Notes under the pieces: model-generated
What the model saw: the letters and a program-made list of their open reading frames with translations, nothing else
Told to the model about the DNA's origin: nothing
Database searches by the model: none
In this document: positions 15,461-24,110 of the stretch, in pieces
Position numbering within the stretch: position 1 is the first letter of the stretch
Layout of the letters: each line of letters starts with the position of its first letter
Source: Senimuribacter intestinalis
Lineage (GTDB): Bacteria; Bacillota; Clostridia; Peptostreptococcales; Anaerovoracaceae
Direction: 5' to 3'
Assembly (NCBI GenBank): GCA_943192975.1
Contig: CALPCJ010000008.1
Span: 1 to 64,000 of the forward strand
DNA length: 64,000 nt
Translations under genes and position numbers: made by a program

Positions 15461-16819
15461 CTAATACAAATTAGCAAAGGTCTCAAAAGCGCCAACCAGA
15501 TATTTTCTGCTGTCCGCCGGGTCAATTACTTTATCGACATAATCATGTCTTGCCAGTGCTCTTGCCCCGCTATGGCTCTTCTCATAGTCAGCAATGCGCT
15601 GCTCTATCATCGTGGAATCTGCCTGTGGGTAAAGAATTTCAACGGCCTGTTTTGCATTAATCAGGTTTACTTTTGCGCCGTCCCACATAAATACATAGTC
15701 AGCACCCAGTCCTTTACTGTTCATGATACTGTAAGCGCTTCCGTAAATTTCTCCTGTAATCAGATTTACTTTCGGCGCCTTCGCCTTCGTCAGAGCCCTA
15801 ATCATTCGACCGGCTGCCTTCGGCAGATAGATTTCCTGTTCCTCCGATGTGTCGAAGCCTTCTGTATCGGTTAGGGTCAAAATCGGGAAGGAGAATTTAT
15901 CGCACAGTTCTATAAAAGTTGCCGCCTTATCAAAGCCTTCAGCACTGATTCTTCTCATACCTGACTTGGATTTCTGGTTTGCAATCGCACCGATTACTAT
16001 ACCGTCCAGCATGATAAATCCGGTTACCATATCCTCGCCGCAGTCTCTTCTGGTTTCAAAGAAAAAGCCGTTATCGGATATCTCCTTCAAAATCGCTCTG
16101 CCGTCACCACTCAGCCCAGCCAGATTCGGACAAAGTCTGTTCAAATCGTCGTTGCAAGGCTTCTGCCGCGGCTTTCTTTCTGTATTCGCCGGAATCAGCG
16201 TGTGTACCAGCGTCCGAATGGAGTCCTTTATTTCATCAAAGCTCATACTTGCGTCAGTGAAGTCCGCCTGGTCTACAATTTCGTCAAAACTACGGTCGAT
16301 GGAACTTGCCGAATTTACGAAAAGCTGTCCGTGTTCTTTTTCAACAAAGACGAAGTCCGCCATGTTTGCTGCGATGGACATGCCGCCGCCACACATACCG
16401 ACTACCGCCATAATCTGAGGAATCAAATCTGAAGCCTGCGCCTGCAAAGCATAAAGTCTCGCAAATTTGTCCAGACTGTCAAGACCTTCTTCAATACGGA
16501 ACCCATGACAGTCCAAAAGCCCGATAATCGGTGCTTTTGCTTTCATAGCAAGCTGATAGAGCCTGTTGATTTTCTGTCCGTGCATTTCACCATAAGTGCC
16601 GCCCAGCACTTCCACATCCTGACTGAATATATAAACCAGCTGTCCGTCGATGGTGCCGTATCCTGTGATAACACCATCAGATGGTTTGTCCTGCGTATCC
16701 GGCGTATAAAAATCGGTCAGTCTTGCAGTAACCGCCTCTCCGATTTCCATAAAGCTGCCCGGATCCAAAATCTGACAAATCATTTTCTGTGCACCGGTAA
16801 ATTCTTTTTTATTGCTCAC
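15461..16819 (-). CDS. Acyl-CoA carboxyltransferase subunit (MmdA/12S-like)
   Basis: 452 residues with two crotonase-like halves of the acetyl-CoA carboxylase carboxyltransferase family. The N half has DVEVLGGTYGEMHGQKINRL and VVGMCGGGMSIAANMADFVF; the C half has FPILTLTDTEGFDTSEEQE and GEIYGSAYSIMNSKGLGADYVF. Related enzymes act on methylmalonyl-CoA or glutaconyl-CoA. Several usual motif residues differ (for example the GARIQEGV-like motif reads GFRIEEGL), so substrate cannot be called. First gene of the operon; RBS is weak, but the frame and the length fit. Confidence 0.85.
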   Translation of the reverse strand: MSNKKEFTGAQKMICQILDPGSFMEIGEAVTARLTDFYTPDTQDKPSDGVITGYGTIDGQLVYIFSQDVEVLGGTYGEMHGQKINRLYQLAMKAKAPIIGLLDCHGFRIEEGLDSLDKFARLYALQAQASDLIPQIMAVVGMCGGGMSIAANMADFVFVEKEHGQLFVNSASSIDRSFDEIVDQADFTDASMSFDEIKDSIRTLVHTLIPANTERKPRQKPCNDDLNRLCPNLAGLSGDGRAILKEISDNGFFFETRRDCGEDMVTGFIMLDGIVIGAIANQKSKSGMRRISAEGFDKAATFIELCDKFSFPILTLTDTEGFDTSEEQEIYLPKAAGRMIRALTKAKAPKVNLITGEIYGSAYSIMNSKGLGADYVFMWDGAKVNLINAKQAVEILYPQADSTMIEQRIADYEKSHSGARALARHDYVDKVIDPADSRKYLVGAFETFANLY

Positions 16820-16994
16820 GATTTTATTTCCCCATCTTTCTTTTGGAATTTTTTCTTTATTCTATATAGCAGGCACCCCAATTGCAATACTTCAAAAAAA
16901 GTACTTGATTTTTTAAGAATGCCGCTACTTTCAGTTAATTTTTTTAATTTTTCCAGAAGAATAATTTAAAATCCATATTCACCTCTCCATAGCT

Positions 16995-17130
16995 ATGGTA
17001 TAATGAACGCATGTAATTGAATCGGCGTTGCCGCAATGTCGCGTTCATTGAATCACGCCTTCCGATTCTACTTTCAGCGGTATCGGCATGGTATAATGAA
17101 CGCATGTAATTGAATCGGCGTCGCCGCAAT
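16995..17130 (+). repeat. 43-bp direct repeats, each with an extended -10 promoter element
   Basis: Copies at 16995-17037 and 17088-17130 differ by one base (T/C) and start ATGGTATAATGAACGCATG. Each carries an extended -10 (TGGTATAAT). The spacer contains the inverse of part of the repeat (GCGTTCATT) and the dyad CCGAT...ATCGG. It precedes the regulator at 17152. A related element lies at 48612-48664. The remaining 16820-16990 stretch holds a plausible minus-strand sigma-A promoter for the pump operon (TTGCAA, 17 bp, TAGAAT). Confidence 0.75.
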
Positions 17131-17151
17131 CAAAATGCAAAAGGAGTTACT

Positions 17152-18855
17152 ATGGCTTTCAAAACGAATCCCCGTCTGCTATTAGTTGCAGACCACTTCT
17201 TCACATTACGCACTTTAGAGGAACAACTTCGGTCTTTTCTTCCAAAAGAAGTTTCTATCACCTTATACAATGTCTCCGCAGGAGATTCTACTGTCCTTAG
17301 CGGACAGTACTTTGGTGTTTTTTCCGGCGAAAAAGTTTACCAGCAATTTCTTGACAGTGGGCTTTCGGATTATCTGGAAGAAACTTTAGTCGGCAGCCGT
17401 ACCATTACCAGCCACAAGCTGGACAAGATTCTTTTCCTGCCTCGCGATCGGGAAATCCTCGTCGTCATGGAATCCCGCACTTCCGCCGAGGAAGTCATCA
17501 GCGATTTGCAGAGAAGCGGCTTTAACTTTTATCAGTTCGTACCATACTCACCAGACTGCGATTTTTCCGCAAAAGCAAGGCCTATCGCGATTACTGCCGA
17601 TGCCATGATTCACGTGCCTGCCGGCGTTGAAAACGTCTACAATATCGGCGCAAAAATTTTCGATTTTTCCACCATCATACAAATTATGGATTCCTATCAT
17701 TTGCTGGAATCCAACCTGCAATCCTACGCAAAGCAGTATCTGGACGACCTCTTAATCTTTGCAAGACGAATCTCCGATGCTGCCAACGAAGCGGGCAAAA
17801 CTTCCAAGGCAGTGCGCACCGCTCTTTGCGGACCTAATTGCTATGCAAAATATAAATTCCGAGACATTATTGGGCAAAGTCCTTGCATTTCCAAGGTGAA
17901 ATCTACCGCCGAAAAAATTGCTGCCACAGATATGTCTGTTCTCATTGAGGGCGACAGCGGGACCGGAAAGTCTATCTTTGCAAGCGCAATTCACCACGCT
18001 TCCGCAAGACAAGGTGCACCTTTTGTTTCCATCAACTTTGCTGCGCTGTCTGACGCCCAAATCGAGACAGAACTTTTTGGCTGCGAAGAAGACGGCACAA
18101 TCGGGCTTTTTCAGCTGGCAGAAGGCGGCAGCATTTTCCTCGATGAAATAGACGAAGCCTCCCTGAAAGTGCAAGCCCAGATTCTTCAAATCATGCAGAC
18201 TGGCGAAATCATAAAAACCGGCGGCAAGCGTCACTTCCCCGTCGACGTCCGTATCATTGCCGCCACCAATTGCAACTTAGAAGAAATGACTGCAGAAAAA
18301 ACTTTTCGTAAAGATTTGTTCTACCGCTTAAAAGAAGGCTATCTTTATCTACCGCCCCTTTCTCAGCATAAGGAAGATATTCCCCTTCTCGTTACCCACT
18401 GGATGAACACCCTGTTCTGCATCAACAAGGAAATCACGCCTCTTGCCATGGAGGCTCTGATGCAAAGGGAGTGGCAGGGCAATATTCGCGAGCTTTTTGC
18501 CACCATTAAATTTACTCTTGCGGTCTGCGAAAGCGATACCATCACGCCCGAGGATTTTCCCTATGATAGTGCCTCCACTGCTGAAAGCGGATTCCACTTT
18601 GCTTCTGCTGAAAAAACTGATGATATCTCTAAGCTTATTTTGTCTGCCATTCGGGAAATTAACCAAAGAAGCGAAATTGCCGGCAGAAGCCGAATTTACT
18701 GGTTTCTCCATGATGCCGGCTACGGCATATCCGAATACAAAATCCGCAAATATATTTCCATGCTAGCTGAGCAGGGGCTAATTTCTGCAACCCATGGAAA
18801 GTACGGCATGTCCCTGACCGACAAAGGGCTGATGATTTTAGAAAGCCGAAAATAG
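17152..18855 (+). CDS. AAA+ enhancer-binding-protein-like regulator without GAFTGA loop
   Basis: 567 residues: an unfamiliar N-terminal region of about 240 residues (probable sensor), an AAA+ domain with Walker A GDSGTGKS (267-274) and Walker B FLDEID (about 329-334), the NIREL sensor II region, and a C-terminal winged-helix-like domain (GISEYKIRKYISMLAEQGLISATHGKYG). Between ELFG and the Walker B the sequence reads ELFGCEEDGTIGLFQLAEGG, so the whole sigma-54 contact loop is missing, as in TyrR-type proteins. It is therefore unlikely to activate sigma-54 promoters. The start at 17152 has AAGGAG upstream. It diverges from the pump operon. Confidence 0.85.
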   Translation: MAFKTNPRLLLVADHFFTLRTLEEQLRSFLPKEVSITLYNVSAGDSTVLSGQYFGVFSGEKVYQQFLDSGLSDYLEETLVGSRTITSHKLDKILFLPRDREILVVMESRTSAEEVISDLQRSGFNFYQFVPYSPDCDFSAKARPIAITADAMIHVPAGVENVYNIGAKIFDFSTIIQIMDSYHLLESNLQSYAKQYLDDLLIFARRISDAANEAGKTSKAVRTALCGPNCYAKYKFRDIIGQSPCISKVKSTAEKIAATDMSVLIEGDSGTGKSIFASAIHHASARQGAPFVSINFAALSDAQIETELFGCEEDGTIGLFQLAEGGSIFLDEIDEASLKVQAQILQIMQTGEIIKTGGKRHFPVDVRIIAATNCNLEEMTAEKTFRKDLFYRLKEGYLYLPPLSQHKEDIPLLVTHWMNTLFCINKEITPLAMEALMQREWQGNIRELFATIKFTLAVCESDTITPEDFPYDSASTAESGFHFASAEKTDDISKLILSAIREINQRSEIAGRSRIYWFLHDAGYGISEYKIRKYISMLAEQGLISATHGKYGMSLTDKGLMILESRK

Positions 18856-18881
18856 ATTTAGTGTTGTCTTGGTGCCCGCTA

Positions 18882-18957
18882 TGCATATTTCTTGAAAAAG
18901 CATCAAAAATATGCACACATTCCTGCATATTTTTCTAAAAAACTCAAAATTTACGCA
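18882..18957. repeat. Pair of 34-bp palindromes, 42-bp period (copy C)
   Basis: 18882-18915 (TGCATATTTC...AAATATGCA) and 18924-18957 (TGCATATTTT...TTTACGCA, the right end degenerate), 8 bp apart. Same geometry as the two pairs at 9.8-10.1 kb, 9 kb away. It lies 27 bp after the regulator's stop codon. Confidence 0.85.
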
Positions 18958-19029
18958 CAAAAAACGCTATCAGACAGGTTTCCAACCCGGACTGGCAGCA
19001 TTGCCTGCCTGCCGTTTAAAATACCTTTC

Positions 19030-19377
19030 GGATTGCCACAACCAGTCCTGCACGACCATTTCCATCATCGTTTTGATAAATGCTTATTCGTTACGTTGAT
19101 AATTATCAAGCATGCTGCTGTGAAATACGTTGTAACGATGGCGGGAAACTTCCATTTTTAATTTACCAATACGGGTGGTAATGTATTTTGGGGCGGATTC
19201 CGTTTCGATAATCAGTGCGTTCAGTACTTCTCATAGGTGCCGGCTTGTAATTTTTCAGCAGATTCTGCTTGAAGAAACTGGTTGAGTAAACATTCCATAA
19301 GTTCTCCAAAAGCTTCTTCTCTACTAAAAAAAGACCTACAAAAACTCCTGATTTAGTGCAAAATTAAGTTGAGCCAT
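19030..19377 (-). pseudogene. Relic of an IS256 family transposase (N-terminal part)
   Basis: The minus strand after GGAGGTTCAATATG encodes MAQLNFALNQE, the characteristic IS256/Mutator N-terminus, followed by broken frames that still show YITTRIGKLKMEVSRHR, MLDNYQRNE and AFIKTMMEMVV, which align in order with the family (TTRIG...VPRHR, DNY-R-E, M-EMVV). There are several internal stops and frameshifts and the gene ends after about 110 codons, so the element is dead. No inverted terminal repeats were recognised. Confidence 0.8.
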
Positions 19378-19530
19378 ATTGAACCTCCATTTAGTTATTC
19401 GTGTTTTGTTTTCTATATTTTAACCGAATGGTGAGCACTTGTGGCTCTTTTTTATTTTTCTAATTTACACCAGTTTACAGACTTAATTCCTTTATTCTAT
19501 CCCTTCTTTCCAAATTTACACAAATAAAAA

Positions 19531-19571
19531 TCCGCCCCTTTCATCGCATATAACGCTAAAAAGGGGCAGAT
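19531..19571 (-). terminator. Intrinsic terminator after the D-aminoacylase gene
   Basis: TCCGCCCCTTT (19531-19541) pairs with AAAGGGGCAGA (19560-19570); on the minus strand it is followed by a T-rich run. Confidence 0.75.
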
Positions 19572-19594
19572 TACATGAATACCCTATATTTTTA

Positions 19595-20956
19595 TCAATG
19601 CTTTTGATAGCTGATAAATGTACCTAGTCTGTCGTTTACAACCATTTTATGATCCACTGCTTTCTCTCCATTGATAAATACGTATTCGATGCCTTCCGGC
19701 AAAATATTCAAATCAGAAAAAGTAGCGCCGTCTTTGACGGTATCTGGATTAAATATTGTCAAATCTGCATCACAGCCGATTTCGATTCTCCCTTTATTAT
19801 CCAGATTCAATCGCTTTGCCGGCTCTAAGGTCATCTTTCGAATAGCATCAATCATCGGCAGAACTTTGTCTTCTCTGACATACTTTCCGAGCACTCTCGG
19901 AAATGTGCCAGCAGCTCTTGGATGACCATTGCCGTTATTGATAATGCCGTCACTGCCCACCATTCCATTTTTATTGGCGATGGCGCCGGCAATTTCCTCT
20001 TCGTTCATGACAAATGCAACCGCAAGCATGTCAGGGTATTCTTCCCGGACTTTTTCAAAGGTCTCTTTATCACAGCGAACATCCTTGTAAGGATCGTCCG
20101 TTAGAAGTATGTCACTGTAATCCTTATGCCAGCCTTCAATGCAGCCGTCCTCAAAAACAGCAGATCCCATATGGGTAGAAAAGGCATTATACGGATAAGT
20201 ATCATAATCCAGCCTCGGGTTCCTCTCCATTGCCTGGTTAATAGCATCCAATGATTCCTGCATCAACCCCATGGCGGAACAACTGGACAAATGAGAGATC
20301 TGGAATTTCATCGGAATCGCATCTGCAATTTTAATCATCTCGTAAATCGGTTCGATATCCCGCAGACAATCCTCCCTGTAGTGGGCAGATACCAGCAGGT
20401 TCGGATCATCGGTACAACCGATAGCATACAGAACTTCCTCGGTTGTAATGCCGGGATCGTATTCAATACCAAAAGAAATACCGTATGCGCCATGGCTTAG
20501 TTCTCTTCTAAGTAAGGTTCTGATCTGCTCTCTCTGCTCCTTTGTCGCAGCCTCATATCTTCCGACATTCAGCTGATAGCGGAAGGTATTATACCCTGCC
20601 AGCATAATATAATTAATCGGACATCCGCCCAGTCTATCGATAACTTCTTTAAAGTAAGCCAAGTCCTGCTTCTGCATACCGCAGTTACCGCCTACCGCCG
20701 TGGTGACTCCCATATTCAGCATCATCTGTGCAATGACATAGGTTTCCCCTTCTTGCTTAAAATCCTCCTCGTGCATATGAATATCTATAAAACCAGGAGA
20801 AACTACACTTCCAGAAGCATCGATGACATTGGCAGCTTCCGGACACGCAGATCCGATATAGGTAATCTTACCGTCAGCAACACCAATATTGCTTTTTCTC
20901 ATCTCTCCGGTCGCAAAATCCGGATACTGTCCATTCTTTATCAGTAAGTCCAACAT
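19595..20956 (-). CDS. N-acyl-D-amino acid deacylase (D-aminoacylase) family amidohydrolase
   Basis: 453 residues with the metal motif PGFIDIHMHEEDF, the Cys-containing GGNCGMQ segment typical of D-aminoacylases, SAHYRED, the FQISHLSS histidine and the C-terminal SDGIINNGNGHPRAAGTFPRVLGKYV and GCDADLTIFNPDTV. It releases amino acids from N-acyl conjugates; D-specificity is from the family. A longer frame begins at 21034, but the ATG at 20956 has AGGAGG eight bases upstream and the standard MLDLLIKNG start. It is last in a block with the transporter and M20 genes. Confidence 0.9.
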   Translation of the reverse strand: MLDLLIKNGQYPDFATGEMRKSNIGVADGKITYIGSACPEAANVIDASGSVVSPGFIDIHMHEEDFKQEGETYVIAQMMLNMGVTTAVGGNCGMQKQDLAYFKEVIDRLGGCPINYIMLAGYNTFRYQLNVGRYEAATKEQREQIRTLLRRELSHGAYGISFGIEYDPGITTEEVLYAIGCTDDPNLLVSAHYREDCLRDIEPIYEMIKIADAIPMKFQISHLSSCSAMGLMQESLDAINQAMERNPRLDYDTYPYNAFSTHMGSAVFEDGCIEGWHKDYSDILLTDDPYKDVRCDKETFEKVREEYPDMLAVAFVMNEEEIAGAIANKNGMVGSDGIINNGNGHPRAAGTFPRVLGKYVREDKVLPMIDAIRKMTLEPAKRLNLDNKGRIEIGCDADLTIFNPDTVKDGATFSDLNILPEGIEYVFINGEKAVDHKMVVNDRLGTFISYQKH

Positions 20957-21071
20957 GCGCAAGCACCTCCTATGAATTTTTTTAGATTTAAAGTGTACGC
21001 CTTTATAACCTTTATACAACTTTTCTATCGTCATGCAATTGGTTTTATTTTCATCCAGTATTTTTTCAAGT

Positions 21072-21317
21072 TTACTGACCGCTGCGATGCTCCTGAATAG
21101 ACAACACCAGGCAGATGACGATGTATATGCCTGCGAAGGGTATAGTCAATGTACAAAGAAGACCATACCAAGTCAAACTGTGTATCGCAAACATGTTGAT
21201 GATCATAGTAATACCGGCAGATACAAAAAATGCCGCCTTGTTAAATCCTCTCTTAATTGCTGCAATAAAAGCGATTAGAGCCAGTGCCGGCGGCAAAAAG
21301 AACAATACATAGCCCAT
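21072..21317 (-). CDS. Small three-helix membrane protein
   Basis: 81 residues with three hydrophobic segments (VLFFLPPALALIAFIAAI, AAFFVSAGITMIINMFAI, LLCTLTIPFAGIYIVICLVL). It begins just after the stop codon of the M20 gene, with GGAG eight bases upstream, so translation is probably coupled. No recognisable family; a membrane partner of the adjacent hydrolase or transporter is possible. Confidence 0.7.
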   Translation of the reverse strand: MGYVLFFLPPALALIAFIAAIKRGFNKAAFFVSAGITMIINMFAIHSLTWYGLLCTLTIPFAGIYIVICLVLSIQEHRSGQ

Positions 21318-21319
21318 AT

Positions 21320-22492
21320 TTACTTCTCCGCAAAATCCGCTTTCATAGCGTTCAGCTTTTCTTTATCACTGAAAATCTTTGCGATCTGCAGTGTGATAAT
21401 TTTAGCTCCAACTACAAGACCCTGATGGGCTCGCTCACTTTTCATTGCCTCTGCAAATTCTCTGGTATGAATCGGAATATTTTCATCAACAATCTGCAGA
21501 CAAGGATGGAAACCCGGGCAGGCAAAGCTGACATTTCCAGCATCGGAGGATCCGAAGATTTTATCGTGGTCTCCGTTTACTTCAATTCCCAGCTCATCAT
21601 AGATTTCAGCCAGAGCCGCTGCGCCGGTAGGATTTGGTTTCATATTATCATAGATGGCTGCCGTAGGATATTTTTCCCAGGTTGTCTGGGTCGCAATAGC
21701 CGCCCCTGCAGCACAATCGTCTACCTTATCGATCAGCTTTTTCAGATAATGCTTATCCAGGGCACGAATATAAAATTCTGCTGTAACCTCTTCCGGAACA
21801 ATATTCGGCGCTTCTCCTCCGTTTCTAATGATGCCGTGAAACTGCGCATCCGGTGTACTATGCTGACGCAGCATATCTACTGCGTGGAACATCAGCTGCG
21901 CTGCATTAAACGCATTTTGTCCCTCCCACGGTGCTGCTGAAGCGTGAGCTGCTTTGCCATGGAAACAGTACATGTAAGCTGCCAAGCCCTGTAATTTTGG
22001 TGTCAGCAGGCTGGTATTGTACAGATGTACCATAATTGCCATATCGTACCCATCAAAAACACCATCTTCTGCCATCTGACACTTAGCCCCGTCTGTTTCC
22101 TCCACAGGTGTGCCAATAATATGAATATCCGTGTCCAGCTCATCTTGCATCTCTTTCGTTGCCAGACCTGCAAGAATGCTAATCGAACCTGACAGGCAGT
22201 GTCCGCAGGCGTGTCCTATCTCAGGCAGAGCATCGTATTCAGTCAGAATTGCTACCTTATGCTTATGCTGGTTCTCCCCATAAATTCCCTTAAAAGCGGT
22301 ATCACGCCCGGCGAAGGGATATTCCACCTGATAACCGTGAGATTGCAATAGTTTGACGATTTTCTTAGAAGTTTCATATTCCTCTCCGGAAATTTCAGGA
22401 TTGTCAGCGATATTGTCATTCAGTGCGGTCAATTCTTCTCTATATTTTTCAATTTCAGAAAAAATTCTCTCTTTTAATTCACTGTAATTCAT
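21320..22492 (-). CDS. M20 family amidohydrolase/aminoacylase (AbgB/YhaA-like)
   Basis: 390-residue metallo-aminoacylase with ILTEYDALPEIGHACGHCLSG (metal-binding HACGHC), a GTPVEET motif with the catalytic glutamates, the dimerisation lid and the C-terminal GSSDAGNVSFACPGFHPCL and HTREFAEA histidine. Relatives cleave p-aminobenzoyl-glutamate, N-acyl amino acids or dipeptides. The start at 22492 is supported by AGAGGAG; the longer frame runs back into the transporter gene and is rejected. It follows yfcC after a hairpin. Confidence 0.9.
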   Translation of the reverse strand: MNYSELKERIFSEIEKYREELTALNDNIADNPEISGEEYETSKKIVKLLQSHGYQVEYPFAGRDTAFKGIYGENQHKHKVAILTEYDALPEIGHACGHCLSGSISILAGLATKEMQDELDTDIHIIGTPVEETDGAKCQMAEDGVFDGYDMAIMVHLYNTSLLTPKLQGLAAYMYCFHGKAAHASAAPWEGQNAFNAAQLMFHAVDMLRQHSTPDAQFHGIIRNGGEAPNIVPEEVTAEFYIRALDKHYLKKLIDKVDDCAAGAAIATQTTWEKYPTAAIYDNMKPNPTGAAALAEIYDELGIEVNGDHDKIFGSSDAGNVSFACPGFHPCLQIVDENIPIHTREFAEAMKSERAHQGLVVGAKIITLQIAKIFSDKEKLNAMKADFAEK

Positions 22493-22510
22493 TTTATCTC
22501 CTCTTAGGAA

Positions 22511-22537
22511 AAAGGGCATATCATCCAATATGCCCTT
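22511..22537 (-). terminator. Hairpin between the YfcC and M20 genes
   Basis: AAAGGGCATAT pairs with ATATGCCCTTT around a short loop, with TTTTT following on the minus strand. Likely attenuates read-through from the transporter gene. Confidence 0.75.
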
Positions 22538-22554
22538 TCTTCTGTAAACATTTT

Positions 22555-23952
22555 TTAAAATGGTCCTAACTGCATTGCCTGTGCAATGACGATAAAAATT
22601 GCACCTAACAGATATTCTAATCCAATTAAAGGTAGAATCCACTTAGCCCATTTGCTCCAAGGCACTTTTGCAATAGCCAGTCCAGCCATAAAATAGCCGG
22701 AGGTTGGTGTGAAGATATTAGAGATACCATCACCCATCTGGAATGCGAGGCAAGCAGTCTGTCTTGTTACGCCTACCAGATCACCCAAAGGAGCCATAAT
22801 CGGCATAGAAACAGCAGCCTGTCCGGAACCTGAAGGAACAATGAAGTTGAGTAGGCACTGGAAAATGTACATTCCGACAGCAGATACCATCGAAGGTAGT
22901 TTGCTCAGTCCAGAAGCAGCAGCCTGCAGAATCGTATGTAAAATCTGTCCATCATTCATCACGACCAAAATACCTCTTGCAAAGCCTACAACCAGTGCGC
23001 CGGAAGCGATGTCAGCCATGCCTTTTCCCAGTACATTTGCATAGTTGTTGAATCCCATTCTTGCAATTGTCGCAACAATGAAAGACATGCACAGGAACAG
23101 CGCTGCAATCTCGTCCATATACCAACCATACTGAATGACACAGTAGACTAATATGATAATAGAAGCGACAAAAACAATCAAAATTGCTTTTTCCTTTCCG
23201 CCAAATTCCGGTAAGGAATCGAGATCTACAGATTCTTCTCTGGTTTTGTCAAATTCATGCATGTTGGAGAGCTGCGGATTCTTCTTAATCTTCAATGCAT
23301 ATCTCATAACGAATGTGACTGCCAGCAATACGAAGCAGATGTATAGAACTACTCTGAAACCCATAGCTGAAAGCGGCGGCAGGCCTGCGATACCCTGTGC
23401 AACCTGAATCGTAAACGGATTCATGAAGGCACCTGCAAATCCTGCACCGGCACCACACAGCACGATAGCCGCACCTGTGATAGAGTCAAATCCCATGGCA
23501 ATACACAGTGATACGAAGATCGGAATAAACGGGATGGTCTCTTCTGCCATACCGAATACGGATCCGCAGATGGAGAACAGAACCATAATAATCGGGATGA
23601 TTATAATAGACTTGTCCTTCAGCGCCTTGATCAATCTTCCCATGCCGGCTTCAATCGCTCTGGTTTCTTGTACTACAGCCATAGTTCCACCAACAATAAA
23701 GATGAAGAAGATGATCTGTGCAGACTCCTGCATACCGCGGGGTACTGCGGTCAAGAACTGCAAAAAGCTCACTGGTGTCGAATCGACATTGTGAAAAGTC
23801 TCTGCATTGACAACTTCTCTTCCGTCTTCCAGTGTCATCATGTCATATGATCCTGCTGGTATAATATACGTAAGGATACTGCATAACAAAATAAGTGCTA
23901 GCAGCAGGATGTATACATGAGGCACCGCAAATTTCTTTTTCTTTTGTTCCAT
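22555..23952 (-). CDS. YfcC/ArcD-like family membrane transporter
   Basis: 465 residues with about 12 membrane helices and the YfcC family features: FAVPHVYILLLALILLCSILTYIIPAGSY at the N-terminus, GSVFGMAEETIPFIPIFV, GAFMNPFTIQVAQGIAGLP and FIVPSGSGQAAVSMPIMAPLGDLVGVTRQTACLAFQMGDG. The family moves basic amino acids, peptides or short-chain acids. Placement with two N-acyl amino acid hydrolases suggests uptake of their substrates. The promoter at 23982-24011 reads TTGAAA, 18 bp, TATAAT on the minus strand. Confidence 0.9.
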   Translation of the reverse strand: MEQKKKKFAVPHVYILLLALILLCSILTYIIPAGSYDMMTLEDGREVVNAETFHNVDSTPVSFLQFLTAVPRGMQESAQIIFFIFIVGGTMAVVQETRAIEAGMGRLIKALKDKSIIIIPIIMVLFSICGSVFGMAEETIPFIPIFVSLCIAMGFDSITGAAIVLCGAGAGFAGAFMNPFTIQVAQGIAGLPPLSAMGFRVVLYICFVLLAVTFVMRYALKIKKNPQLSNMHEFDKTREESVDLDSLPEFGGKEKAILIVFVASIIILVYCVIQYGWYMDEIAALFLCMSFIVATIARMGFNNYANVLGKGMADIASGALVVGFARGILVVMNDGQILHTILQAAASGLSKLPSMVSAVGMYIFQCLLNFIVPSGSGQAAVSMPIMAPLGDLVGVTRQTACLAFQMGDGISNIFTPTSGYFMAGLAIAKVPWSKWAKWILPLIGLEYLLGAIFIVIAQAMQLGPF

Positions 23953-23981
23953 TAGTTTACCTCCTTATAAAATTTATATAT

Positions 23982-24011
23982 ATTATACCCCCTCCCGACA
24001 TATTTTTTCAA
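23982..24011 (-). promoter_or_regulatory. Sigma-A promoter for the YfcC-M20-aminoacylase block
   Basis: Minus-strand TTGAAA (24006-24011), 18-bp spacer with a G-rich tract, TATAAT (23982-23987), ahead of AAGGAGG. Confidence 0.65.
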
Positions 24012-24049
24012 GTGGTTTTTAAGATATTAGGCATCTTTAATCAAAAGCT

Positions 24050-24088
24050 AAAACTGCATGAGCGGTAATTTACCGTCCATGCAGTTTT
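24050..24088 (-). terminator. Intrinsic terminator after the transglutaminase-like gene
   Basis: AAAACTGCATG (24050-24060) pairs with CATGCAGTTTT (24078-24088), with inner pairing GGTAA/TTACC. It separates the gene at 24111 from the yfcC promoter. Confidence 0.75.
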
Positions 24089-24110
24089 CAAATAATCTAT
24101 AACAACGTAT

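Noticed and set aside
16860..16890. Possible sigma-54 promoter for the Na+-pump operon (GG and TGC blocks)
   Set aside because: GG to GC spacing does not fit the invariant -24/-12 geometry; a sigma-A promoter fits better.
22493..22642. Longer N-terminus for the M20 amidohydrolase
   Set aside because: It would run through a terminator hairpin and the end of the transporter gene.
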